From positions 434,001 through 498,000 of the forward strand of contig JABMLP010000024.1 of the NCBI GenBank assembly GCA_013176395.1: a DNA stretch of 64,000 bases, read 5' to 3'. This stretch comes from Venturia oleaginea. Taxonomy: Eukaryota; Ascomycota; Dothideomycetes; Venturiales; Venturiaceae. A program made the translations under genes and the position numbers. The notes beneath the pieces are model-generated. The model was not told where the DNA came from, made no database searches, and saw only the letters and a program-made list of their open reading frames with translations. Below are positions 22,413 through 34,200 of this stretch, piece by piece; within the stretch, counting starts at the first letter, position 1, and every line of letters begins with the position of its first letter.

Positions 22413-24233
22413 TCAAAAATGCTCTTCCCAAAACTTAAACTTGACCTCTTTCGAAGTTGATACTGTACAAGATTTCTTGATGTCCCTCGCCACAGCAGAG
22501 GGTCCACAGAAGTACACTCCCACCTCGGTCGCTTGTCCCTTCTTATGAAGATTCGGCATATACCGTTCATCAACAATACCGTCTCTCATCCCTCCAAACA
22601 ACTTCTTGAAATCCGGTCGTCCAAAATTGGTGCGACTTCTCAACTCAGTGAGAGGGTCCTTGTCCATACCCACAGAGTTGAGGATGATATTGGCTGCAGT
22701 ATCGGTATCCAATTTCTTAGTAAGATAAGTATGGATCCGGAGGAAATCATCACCCATTCCTTCCGATTGCTCGAGCGATTGTGTTTCAAGCGATATCAAT
22801 AAAGCCTGGAACCAAGCGAAAGAACTTGTATCGCGACAGATCCAGAAAAATTCTACACGATGTAATCGTTTTGGAATACTCGAAGAGGAACGCAGGTGCC
22901 AGATCGTTTTGAGGATGCTGGCGAATGGGGTGACTCCAATGCCGGTTCCGATTAGGACAGCGACCTCGTTGTTGAGGACGTCTTCAGCTGGGGCACCATA
23001 GGGGCCGTCGATTCTCAGGGGAGGCATGTGCTCGCCAACGTCGAGTGCGACTTCGTACATGCCCATGGGATCTAGACCTTCGTAGAATTTGGCCTGAGCG
23101 GGACCAGCGCCCAAGGCGTTACCGAGCTCTCGAGTGAAGTCGCCCACTTGTCGGACGTGAACACTGATGTACGGATCGTAGGGACATGATGTGATGGTGA
23201 AGGGGTGCCATTGTTGGCTGGATACTGTTGGGCAACTGAGGAAAACCCATTGTCCTGCTTTGTATTGCATGCTCTCTTTGCGGAACTGAATCCCCATGGT
23301 TTCTGGAGAGGAATTAGTAATTTTAGGAAGAACAATGGACCTGCTGTTATCAACGTACCAAATGGATGACGGATAACCTTCACGATTTGGGTTTCTCGTC
23401 TTGCTCGGATTTCACGATACACTCGTTCAGTCAGATAAAGCGCACCAGCTACCAGTTCCCATCTCCATCCTTCGTAGCCAATGCAATGCTCCCAAAATGG
23501 CTTTCCAGCGAAAGGAGAGTAAGGCGTGGCGGTGTCTCGAACGAAGCAGCCAGTTGCATGGACGTACATTCCCAACAAGAAGGGGATGAAGAGATGGTGG
23601 GTGTACCAAAAAGTCTCAAATGACTGCTTCCGAATCCTGGCGTGGGCTGTCGTGTACATGAGAAGCATACACAGAAGCATTACGTGTCCAGTAATGCCAC
23701 CAGCTTGTGAATAGTGAATTTGTATAGCGGCTTCTTTTCTAATCTGTGATCGTTCAACGTTAAAGAAGCTAATTATGTTAGTACTAGCATATGTAAAAGC
23801 CAACCAGCACTTCAAAAACTCACTTGACATAATGCGATGCAGTGTGAACGATCGTATAGAACAGCATTGAATATGCGACTTGGCGATGGAACCAGATCGA
23901 TTCGTCCAAATGTAGCCAAGTCACCTTCGGTCTGATGTATCGCAGGATTGTTCTGCACATGGGCAGCAGAATCAACATGGTGTCCACGGACAGACAAAGA
24001 CCAGCTCCACGAGAGATCCACACCGAAAACTTGAGGCCGTTCAGACCTGCCAGCTTCTCATTCGACGCTTGCTCATACCTGGTATAGTATTAGCCCTCCG
24101 GAAATCCCAAGGGCATATCACCAACATACCATCCAATACAAAACACTGCAACATGAAATCCGTGGAACAAAGTGTAGAACAACGTCTTTCTCGGCAATAG
24201 CCATGACTGGAATGGCCCTCTTTTTTGAGACAT
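22413..24233 (-). CDS. noxA: NADPH oxidase NoxA/Nox1
   Basis: Exons (plus coordinates) are 24130-24233, 23824-24078, 23359-23768 and 22413-23302, giving 552 residues, the usual NoxA size. The introns are 51, 55 and 56 nt. The N-terminal half has the ferric-reductase-like membrane domain: SVWISRGAGL, LPMCRTIL, and haem His pairs in HRQVAYSMLFYTIVHTASHYV and HHLFIPFLLGMYVHATG. The cytosolic half has the FAD motif HPFTITS, the NADPH motifs GTGIGVTPFASIL and CGPSAVA, and the typical end FKFWEEHF. The enzyme passes electrons from cytosolic NADPH across the membrane to oxygen, making superoxide. Fungal NoxA works with NoxR and Rac in hyphal fusion, sexual development and infection structures. NoxB is the alternative; length and the short N-terminus favour NoxA. 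Confidence 0.92.
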
Positions 24234-25971
24234 GCTTTGTTTTATGTGCGGTAGCGTGTGGGGATCGAATAGGTAGAGAACTACTTGGTTCGAGGTTCTT
24301 GTGGCTATGACATCGTCCACTGTCGTAGCAAAATATCAAAAAGCCTCCAACTCTTCCTGTTCTCCGAAATGTGCGTATATCAATCCCGATTGTCCAAGCA
24401 CAATTCTTGACTTCCTAATTATCTGCGCAGAGTGTAACGGGGAATTGAGGCAAGCCAGACGAGGTCGGAGTCTACGAAGCAGTAACAGGAAGGCGATTGA
24501 AATGATGTAGGATACGGAACTGTGTAGAGGTTCGCAGGAGGGCATCTAGCGCAAGGAGCAACAGGTGGGATGAGTAGGGTAGGGATCGAAAGTCAAGACA
24601 GAGCAACATAAGACCCGGTTCTTGGAATGATATGTAGGCCGTCTTAAGGCTGGTCGAGGGTGTATGCGAGATGTACAGGGCTGCAGGCGAGATTCGGATA
24701 TCCGCAGAAGAAAGGGTAGTATTGTAGGAAGAAGAATAGGTCCATCGTGCTGCCAGAGAGAGTCTGTCCAAGGGCAATCGTGTGGGTGAGGATATATTTG
24801 GCTAGCGCCAGCGCGAAGAGAACCAATCATAATCCATGCACTCCAGCAACTCAACTCTCTCCATCAAGTCCAGCTGTTCTTCTTCCCAGCTCGCTCGCAG
24901 TAGCTCGTGCAGAGTTTGATCATGCAGAGTTTGAACATAGCCGTTTCATGATTCATTACTGAAGGATGTGTCTCCAGGTTCTTTGCGCCGTGTTGTTAAA
25001 GATGATGCCTACGTTCACGCTCACTCTGTTGAGACATGACCGCCTGGTGGAGAGTTTGAGAGTGACGCCTCTGCTCTCACCGTCCTCTCACATCTTCACA
25101 CTCCATTTGCCGATCGACTATCGGTCCTATTCTTGTATTCCACAAATATCCAAGATCTCTTATCCACCACGCCCAGAGGTTGCGTCCGTTGCGATTGCGG
25201 TATATTTCCCTGCTCAAATCTACTGCTTTCAGGCCCGATGCACAGGCAGAGTATGCATGAAGCTGCATCGAGACTGCATACAACTGCCAGCAGAAACCCC
25301 ATCCTTCGATACCTTCGACACCATCTTCCAAACTCTCCTCTGGAGTTGCGTAACGCTCTGTTGAAGTCTTAACGGCTTTCCCAAGTCCCGAAGAAGCGCC
25401 CGACGCGTAAAAGACCGGATACAATGTTGAATATAACAACCAACAACTTAACGTCGTTCGTTTGCCCCGCTTATAGCCCTGTGCTGCAGAATCTCCAAGA
25501 ATTTCGTGTTGGGGCTTTACGATAGGTCAGCCATTAACCGCCCATAATGCATTAGCGCAACATCGGGTCGCGACACTCCAAGAGGCTGGTCATCTCTCAA
25601 AGACCCTGCCACTCAAGATTATTCCTGGAGCGGTGGAGGTACGAGGTGCGCATGACCGGGCGACCATGGTCATAGGCGGCCTTTTGCATCGAGAAGCGCG
25701 ATGATGGGTCTGCATTAATCCCTGGCGTGTCCTTCCATTTTGGAAAGTAGGAAGCTCTTCTTCGATCGCTGTCAGACCACTCTGTGCCACTGTGGTATTC
25801 TCTTTGCGGGGTTACACTACTCACAAACCTTCTTTGCATCTCTCAACTTGATCTTGACTTGGACTCTGCGTTGAGCGCGTTGATCCGGTTCCTTTACTCT
25901 GGAAGGCCTCGATATACGACCAGCGTCTTATGAGGTGATAACAAAGCTTCATCGCCAATTCTTCAATTGCG
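24234..25971. other. Divergent intergenic region between noxA and the DUF7727-type gene
   Basis: 1.7 kb separates the two divergent starts. Several short frames exist on both strands, including an 80-residue one at 25597-25839 minus, but none has a domain, splice pattern or signal. Long 5' leaders or regulatory DNA for noxA are likely. Confidence 0.35.
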
Positions 25972-26519
25972 ATGGGGAAATTGATCAAGAACCATTTGGC
26001 ACGGCTCATTGTCATGACCGCTGGCGCCTGTAAGTTGTCCATCTGCCAGATTCCTAAACAATTCAATATTGACATGAATCAGATCAAGTCGCCGCAGCTC
26101 TACAAGGCTTCTTCTGGCCAAAGTTCTTCTGGGATTTCGCCACAACGAATTTCGATTACGCAGTCAAGCCGGTACCGATACTCCAAACCATAAATCTGCT
26201 CTTCGGCATACTCGCACTCGCATGGGAATGGCCTCTCAAGAAGTTCGCCGGGTCCGCGTTACATCGATCGATCGAAGCTCGACTGGTTCTGTTCCCGCTA
26301 CTCTCTCTGGCCGCCATTCTGATGTACCAAAGTACAAATGCCGGGCTATACTATCTGATTGGCGAGGTCATGTACTTCTGGGCATATAGCGAGGGCGAGG
26401 TAAGCTCAAGTCCCCAGCATTGTTTCAACAAAGATCTAACCATACCCCAGGTCGTCTGCGCCAAACCATGGACCCTCCCCAAACGAAACAGCCTCAAGAA
26501 GTCGGATTCACCTGCATGA
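25972..26519 (+). CDS. Small four-helix membrane protein, DUF7727 type
   Basis: Exons 25972-26029, 26083-26399 and 26451-26519 join to 147 residues. The sequence starts MGKLIKNHLARLIVMTAGAY and continues with several hydrophobic helices (around residues 10-28, 55-70, 88-105 and 108-122) separated by conserved-looking FFWPKFFWDF, AWEWPLKKF, HRSIEARL and YFWAYSEGEVVC segments. This matches a small integral membrane family kept across Pezizomycotina whose function is unknown. The basic C-terminus is probably cytosolic. The start ATG lies in the sequence gcgATGGG. Confidence 0.8.
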
Positions 26520-28491
26520 TTTAAGAATCTCTGAAGGAGCAACGAATTTTGTATATACCTCTTTTGCATATCGGATTTTCTGGGACAAGCATAGCGTGGG
26601 CGCTTCATTATACCATTTGGACCTTCTGTGCTGCTTTTGCACAAGGTTAGGGGTTGGTTGGGAGGGATGGATGGTCGAATATGCGAGTTTGTAGATAATA
26701 CTTAATGATGAGATGAGGAGAAACCTGTGGACGACCTTGTAGATGAAGTGGGGATTCATGGAGGCTGGTAGCTGGTCTAGAGTCTATCCTTAGCTGATCC
26801 GGCGAGAGAGCGGACGACTTGTAGATTATATGTTATTATAGCCAGCGTGTTTTTGAGTCATTCTTGTCGTCTTTGTATGTGTCTCTCTGCATTTAACAAT
26901 GAAGTGACGTCGGGGATGAAGTTATCGTTTACTCTTGTCGTGATGAATGATGTTTTCGGTTATCGCGACTCATTTCTCTTTTCCCAATCTGATGGAGCTA
27001 GCACAAGTCAAGACGACAACGACAAACTTTCAACATTTCGTCTCATCTTCACCATCACCATCAAACTTTCACTTACAACTGTCTTCCACCATACAAAGGA
27101 CTTTGATTGTGTTTTCCTTAGCTCAGGGCCCATGCTTGATATTTGTGTTTTCATCTCGCAAACTGCAAGCCGAAAGCTATACTTATGATCTAGTGCCGCT
27201 GGACTGAATTGTCTCCAGGGCTATCACCTCTCATCCCTCGTCACAAGTCCTACTGGATAAGTTGTAAGGCCCTATGGTTACACGGGCAGTTACCATCGAC
27301 GACATTGGTTTCCACTATCTTCACCTCGAGCATTTCTTATGATGCACTTCCATCACAGTCGAGAGACAAGAAGGGTGCTGGATGTCTTACTTTTACACGA
27401 TATTTTGGAAAGGAATCAGGAAGTACTTCTCAGCAATGGCGTGTGTGGTCAAGTTGAACCTCACCAGAAGGATCCGGCGAGGTAAAACAACGACCATTCA
27501 TTTGATCAGCGCATCCGTATTGTGGGCATCACCACACGATCCGAAGGAAAACATACCTCCATCACTTATCTGGACGAGACTTAGATCTATTAGCTCCTGC
27601 ATCCCCTGGTATTTCCCTTCTCGACAAGAAAAGCTTGGAAAAGGGGTGTGTTATAGCATGGGTCTGGACATTTTTGATATAGCCACGAGGCTTTCCGCCA
27701 TCCTCGACTGGAATTAAAGGAGATATGCTTTCCAGGATCTTGAATCTAAACCATGAGATAGGTGGAACTGAAAGAGAGGCAGGGTCTGGACCCCCCCACC
27801 TTCGCAGACCTAGAGGCCTTATGTGGAGACAAAAAGCCTGAAGAAAGATTTGACGACATCTCTGGCGAGCTACTATCCTTCCCTTCCAAAGCTCCAGATA
27901 CTAAGGATACCTTTACCTTTGGTCTTGGAATCTTCCAATCCAGAATCGATCGTGATGACATTCCTGGCAATCTTGACTTAGAATATTGCTAAAAATTTAC
28001 CGCCCCGATGTGTTTTAAACATTATATATACAAAGGTAACCCCGCAGAACCCTCTTCTCTCCGTGTTCAGGAATCAGACAAATTCATAGAACCGACTAAA
28101 GCCGTAAGCTTCGCTGCTGGTGGGTAACAGTACAATCTGACTCGCAATCTAACATTACCACCATTGTTACCACACATATCAAACCGCAAATTAGGACATC
28201 TTCGTCTCCACTGCTGAGAAACAACACTGCAATCTGGCTCACCACTCCGAGCTTCACTTGACAAGCCGCCGTGACCGATGGTCTGCTGACCTTGCTCAAC
28301 ACTGCTCTGTCGACGTCGAAGTGAAGTTCGATTTGGGGAGAAGCGCTAAGCCAGCTCAGTCACTACGCGTTGAGTCCAATTGAAGAACGGACCCACTCTG
28401 CTTTTCTATATCTTCCTTCACCTCCCCTCTCCCTTTTACTTACAGCCTTCCACCACTCACTCACCTCTACCTCCCATATAACGTTGATAAA
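26520..28491. other. Intergenic region with possible gene debris
   Basis: No intact gene is found in 2.0 kb. Around 27570-27650 and 27760-27990 two stretches read like protein (LDLLAPASPGISLLDKK, and a 76-residue frame starting MELKERQGLDPP), but they lie in different frames with stops between them. They may be a decayed gene or chance. The last 100 bases before 28492 are a CT-rich leader. Confidence 0.35.
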
Positions 28492-30592
28492 ATGTCGTCC
28501 TCCCCGACGCCATCGCGCCTTCCTCGTTTCGGAGTAAGTCATCAATTAGCAACGCCTCCAAGATAATCCATTCGCTAACAATGATTAGAGCAGCAGGTTG
28601 CCCATGTTCTCGCCTGGCAATTCAGTCGCTACGCCTCTGAAGAGATCGGACACTCGATTATCAGGCAAGGTACGCAATTTCCATAGCTTGCCTTCACATT
28701 TAAAGCATCCGGCTTTAAATCGATATTGATAAACTTCCGGCAATCTCAGAAAACCGTTTCGCGAGAAATTTCTCGACATCGATCTGACTTTCGAGACTTT
28801 GATCTAACTTGGAGACTCAGAAGAGAACCGCGGCGGCCCTGCGCAATCCGGAAGCAGCAAATAAGGTACGCCCATCTGTTCGGCTTTTCAAAGCTAGCTT
28901 TCGAAGTCAACTTTCCCAACTTCGGGTCGATATTGATAAATCTCTGGCAATTTTTAGAGCTGATTTCGTCAGGAATTCATCAAAATTGATCTCAGTTTCG
29001 AGAGGTTTAACTAATTTCGAGGTTCAGTCCTTCCTCAGCAGGTTTCAAAAAAGACCTCCTCCCACTCCCCCAAAGCCTGATACGCCATTGAGTCGTTCAT
29101 TTTCGGTCGCGACTCGTACCTCTCCTTTAGCAGACAAACCTCTGCCGAGCCCCCCAGTTGCGCAAGTCGTACATCAAGAAACTGGCCGTACGTTGCTCGA
29201 CGCGTCTGAAGTCCCAATGGTACTCTCCAGACCGCTCTCGCCCACGCGTCAGGCTGCGAGCAATCCGATATTTGACATTCCTCAGCCTCCAACCACCACC
29301 ACACCGGACCGTACTCTTCAAAAACGACCATCCTATCATGAACTAAAGCGCAAAGCATCGGAATACATCGGCCTCAAGGTATCAGCAGAGGAACCAGCTC
29401 CGCCTGTGCCTTCAATTCCAGCTGAATTCTCGTCTGAAACACAGACTAAAGTGAGCGCCACGATCGTCACCCCGGAGCCTCCGACTCCAACTCCAGCTCA
29501 TCGCAGCCGTTTGACTGCGCCAAATCCCGTTCCCAGGTCGCGTATTGGACGTTCGTCAGGTTGCCCAGAGACTGCTAAACCAGGATCCTTCAAATCCACG
29601 AACTCCAAGACTAAGCGCTCTGGTCTCGGTCGCCCAAACGGCCCTCCTCGTTCTGCAGGCGAAGCTCCGCCGCGTGCTACCTCCAAAACTTCCTCGAGCT
29701 CAACTGCTATCGTTGAACAGGCTCCGGCCGCTCAGCCACGATTGAGCTCACTACCACAGCCAAAATCGGCACCGTTGTCTGCTCAGAGCCGACATAGCTC
29801 TTCAGATCGTGGCAGAATTCCAGCCGTTCCCATCCGGACAATCTATTCCGTGGCCGACAGCATCAACGCTAATGTCCCTGCGCTCGCCTCGGCTAATGAT
29901 TCGCAGTCTCCAAGCGGTCTTTTGCCTGCTATCCTTAACACCGTGAAGTCTCCAACTTCGAGCAGGCGAGCAGCCAAAGACGTAGCTCCAGTTGTTGTTG
30001 ATGAGATCTTGCCAGCTCCAACTCCATCGGCCACTCCCCCACGTCCTTATGCTTCGCCACGCCATGCTGCTAAGGCTTCTCAGGCTTCACAGAAGTCTCA
30101 CGCAGCGAAAATGCTTGCTGGTACTATTTCTACCATCGCACCAGGCTCTCACGAGGTTACCTTGCCGAAAACTCCTTCTCCACTGCGCGACGCTTTGACA
30201 TTGGAGTCTGACGAGGAGCCAGATATCCTGCAACGTAAGTTCAATAGCTGAAAACATTTGAATATGCTGACTTCTCCAGAAGCCAACGCCAGTCAATCTT
30301 CCTGCATCGAGCAGTCTTATGCAGAGTTTCTCCGCTCCATACCAGTAGAGCAGCACGCAGAAGTACAGGCCATGATGACTGTAAGTCAAATACTCCCAAT
30401 TAGAAAGGATATACTGATAATTCCTAGAAACTCCAAATCATGGGTGCTCACCGCCATGATATGGAGAATATGGCAAATGAGGCGGAGAAGACTGCTAGTG
30501 CTTTGCGTTTGCGTGCTGATAATGCTCAGCAGACATATGCAGAACTTAATAGGCAGCTGAACGAGCTTCTAGGACTCTATGTCAAGAAGTAA
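28492..30592 (+). CDS. Pro/Ser-rich protein with C-terminal coiled coil, unrecognised
   Basis: Six exons are proposed: 28492-28533, 28589-28669, 28821-28865, 29028-30234, 30280-30380 and 30428-30592, giving 546 residues with frame kept at each junction. The N-terminus (MSSSPTPSRLPRFG) and the next ~440 residues are disordered, basic and rich in Ser/Pro/Thr-Pro, with many proline-directed phosphorylation-like sites. Residues ~455-546 form a helical, coiled-coil region (Ala/Glu/Gln/Leu-rich, ending LLGLYVKK). The layout resembles cytoskeletal or spindle-associated adaptors, but I do not recognise the family. Introns 2 and 3 are long (151 and 162 nt) and resemble each other. The stop at 30590-30592 assumes that the gtaagt at 30589 is not used; splicing there would extend the protein. 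Confidence 0.7.
28670..28820 (+). repeat. Introner-like intron copy 1
   Basis: This intron starts gtacgc and ends gactcag. From CGATATTGATAAACTTCCGG onward it aligns over ~100 bases with the next intron, including TTTCGAGA and the ends GGAGACTCAG versus CGAGGTTCAG. Confidence 0.6.
28866..29027 (+). repeat. Introner-like intron copy 2
   Basis: It shares with copy 1 the gtacgc donor, CGATATTGATAAAT, CTGGCAAT, GATCT-AGTTTCGAGA and the 3' end. The two copies flank a 45-nt exon. I estimate about two thirds identity over the last 100 bases by eye. Confidence 0.6.
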
Positions 30593-31271
30593 GTATATAT
30601 TTCCTTTCAGACATTGTATTTTCCCAGGTCCGGCAGCGAGTCAACTGAAGAGCACGACCAAGCAATACGACTTTCAAAACTATGGACTTTTTCTTCCACT
30701 CGAGCATCGAAAAATTCCCGGATAGATTGGGGGGGTGATGGAAACAGCATTTGGAATGGGGACTTTGTAGTTTCAGTTTTGCTTCACAACATGGAAATTG
30801 ATGATGATGGCTTCGTGATTCCAGGAAATGGTGACATGTGAAGGGAGATTATAGATGGCACTCAATCATTTGGGGACGTTCCCGTCTGCTTCTTTCAAGA
30901 CTTGACAAAGATGTTTAATTATCTGCGGGACTTTAACAGCCGACTTGGGTCTTCAGCTGATAGATTTACCACTTTCTAATTCAAGATCGATTGTAATGAA
31001 TTTCTGGCGATTTCTTGAATCATTCGGCCCGAAATTCTCGCACATCCTTGTCAAATTTATAAAGTGATATCCTGTGTTCACAAGCAGGTCTCCAAATTGA
31101 AGCCTTGTCCCGATGTGGTAACACTAAATTTGTCGAACGCGCTGTGGACGCGACAATCGTGAAGCTCCCACCAACACACCCACACCAACATCTTCGTACC
31201 CCCAAGTCGTCTACCCTATGCGTTGACTGTAGCAACTACTCCCGTCTGGTTTTCGACGCGTCGCCGCAATC
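30593..31271. other. Intergenic region before SMC1
   Basis: It probably holds the 3' end of the previous gene. A frame at 30614-30841 could be a further exon but has no recognisable content. A stretch near 30985-31050 loosely resembles the two similar introns upstream. The SMC1 promoter should lie near 31130-31271. Confidence 0.35.
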
Positions 31272-34200
31272 ATGGGCAAGCTCATTCGCCTTGAGCTCTA
31301 CAGTATGCGCAATTCCCCGCGTTTAACAAATCCTGTATAGTTAACCATGGACGTGTAGACTTCAAATCATACAAAGGACACCATGTTCTCCCCTTTGGCG
31401 ACTCGTATTTCACTTCAATCATTGGGCCCAATGGCTCCGGAAAGTCCAATTCGTACGCGACACGGGGTTGCACTTTGCGACAGCGCTGACAGATATGTAG
31501 TATGGACGCCATCTCCTTCGTCCTCGGTGTCAAATCCTCACATCTTCGATCCACACATGTAAGGGACCTGGTCTATCGCGGTCGCGTTCTGAAAAGCGCT
31601 GCGATCAACGATGATGGAGATGCTGTCGAGGCCGCAGAGTCTAATGGAAACGGAGAAAATGGAGTAGAAGAGGAAGCAGATACACAAACGAGCACTCAGC
31701 GCAATGATCCGACTACCGCATGGGTTATGTCTGTGTACGAGGACGACGCCCAGGGCGAGCAGCATTGGAAGAGAAGCATCACCAGCGGTGGCCAGACCGA
31801 GTACCGTCTGAACGGTCGCGTTGTGTCACACAAGCAATACAATGATGCGCTCGAAGCAGAACAGATCATAGTCAAAGCGCGCAATTTCCTCGTCTTCCAG
31901 TCCGAGGTTGAGGCAATCGCTTCGCAATCTTCCAAGGATTTGACACGACTAATTGAGGAGATTTCTGGCAGTCTGGAGTTCAAGAAGGATTATGATCGCC
32001 TCAAATTGGAGAGCGAAAAGGCAAACGAGGAGCAGTCTTTCAAACTTCAGCAGCGGCGCGCCATGAATTCGGAGATCAACCAGTACAAGGAGCAGAAGCG
32101 CGAAGCGGAGAACTTTGAGCGCAAGGCGGCTGAACGCGATCAAGCCATTGTCACACACGTCTTATGGAAGCTTTTCCATTTTCAAAAGGTCATTGACGAG
32201 TCGAGCGAGGAGATCACAAAACATCAGGAGGATCTGAAGGAGTTCCGACGCGCGCAGGAGAAATATGAACGTAAGCTTGAAGGAGCAAAGAAAGAGCAGG
32301 CCAAAGTTGCTCAGACAGTGTCCAAAGTCGAGCGGAGTATCAAGAACAAAGAGAAGGACATTGAGCAAAAAGAGAACAGCCTGGTGCCGATCGACGAGAA
32401 GCTCAGCATTTCGAAGGACAGCGCCAGTAAATACCAAACACGAGTTGACGCCTTGTCCAAGGAACGAGATCAGCAAAGCCAGAATGTGGATAAGCTGAAG
32501 AAGGATTTGGCTGGCGTTGAGAAGGCACAGAGTCGGTGGGAGAAGGAATGGCAGACCACTCAGGAACAGCAGGGACGCCAGCTCAGCGAAAAGGATCTGC
32601 AAGAATACAACAAGATGCGCGGTGAAGTTGGCAAAAGAACTGCTGCGGATCAAATCACGGTCGACAATCTCACGCGCCAATTGAAGACTGACGAAGAGAC
32701 TACTAACAGTCTGAAGACGAAGGTAGAATCGCTCGAGAATCAGGTCCGAAGACTCGAAACTGAAGGTCAAGATCTCACAGAACGCCGCGAGGAAATCAAC
32801 TCGCAGCTCAAGCAAACACAGAAGGCTATTGAGCAGAAGAAGCGGGATTACAACAATATGACTTCGCAACGTGTTAAGAATGCGCAGACCTATACCGAAA
32901 AAGACGAACAACTTCAGCAAATCATCCGAAAGCTTGACGAAGCAGAGAATGGCCAGCGCGAAAGTCGAAAGGAGTTGAACAAGAAAGAGCTGGTGCGGAC
33001 ATTGAAGTCCATCTTCCCTGGAATCAAGGGCAGACTCCACGAGCTGTGCAAACCGAAGCAGAAGAAGTTTGAAACGGCTATTGGAATCGTCCTTGGTCGC
33101 CACTGGGATTCATTGGTCGTGGACTCTGAAAAGACTGGACGCGATGTCATCCAGTACCTCAAGGAACAGCGTAAAGGGCAAATCACCTGTATGCCTATTG
33201 ATGCTGTCCAAGTCAAGGCCGTCAATGCCAATCTCAAATCTATACATAGACAAGCGAAACTGGCAATCGACACTCTTGATTATGATGGCGCCTACGAGCG
33301 TGTCATGTCAGCTGTCTGCGGGAATGCAATGATCTGCGATGATGACAAAGTTGCTAAATTCCTATTGTACGAGAAGGGTATCGAGGCCACTGCAGTCACC
33401 GTTGATGGAAAGAAGTTCAGCAAGGGAGGATTGATCACTGGTGGTCAAGGACCGAACGATCAGAAACGACGATGGGATGATGCTGAAGTTGAGAAGTTGC
33501 GGACTATCATGGACAAACTCCGAGGCGAGATCAGTACACTCAACCCCCACAACGATCGCCGACAGCGTCAGGAAGAAGAGGCTCTGCAGGGCGAGCTGTC
33601 TGGACTTGAACAGAAACTCCAGTATTTACAAGAGGAGAACAGGAGCTTGGATAGGAACGCACAGAGCAAAAAGAAGGAATTGGATCATGCCAAATCTCAA
33701 TTAAAGGAAGCGAAGCCCAAGTACCTGGAGCAATCACAGGGCGTTGAGAACATTAAGGCTGAGCTTGCGACTCTTCAGAGCTCTATCGGAGCCATCGAGG
33801 ACCAGGTGTTTGCCAAATTCTGCCAGCGTCTAGGCTATACCGATATCCGAGCCTTCGAGGCCCAGCAAGGCTCGGCTCAGCAGGAGGCGCTTCAGAAGAA
33901 GCAATCATTTTCTACGCACGCCAAAAAGCTGCAGAATCAACTGAGCTTGGAATCACATCAGCTTCAGCAGACCAAGGATCGCATTAAGCGAATTGAAGAC
34001 AATTCGAAACGCGACAGAGATCTGATCAAGAGTCTCGAGACCGAGAAAGAGAACATTCAAGATCAGCTCGATGTACTTCGTGTTGAGCTCGATCAACTTA
34101 CTGAACAGTTGACGAAGCTCCAGACAAAATACGACGAGCAAGCTGAGAAAGTGGCTGAGCAACGGCGTGAGTTCAAAAAGCGGATGAGCAATGTTGATGA

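Noticed and set aside
30614..30841. Extra exon of the coiled-coil gene
   Set aside because: A splice from 30589 could reach it, but the encoded sequence has no recognisable feature and a stop is available at 30590.
32162..33103. A 313-residue open frame antisense to SMC1
   Set aside because: It is the mirror of a highly biased coiled-coil coding sequence (Lys/Glu/Gln codons read backwards as Leu/Phe/Ser). No independent support.
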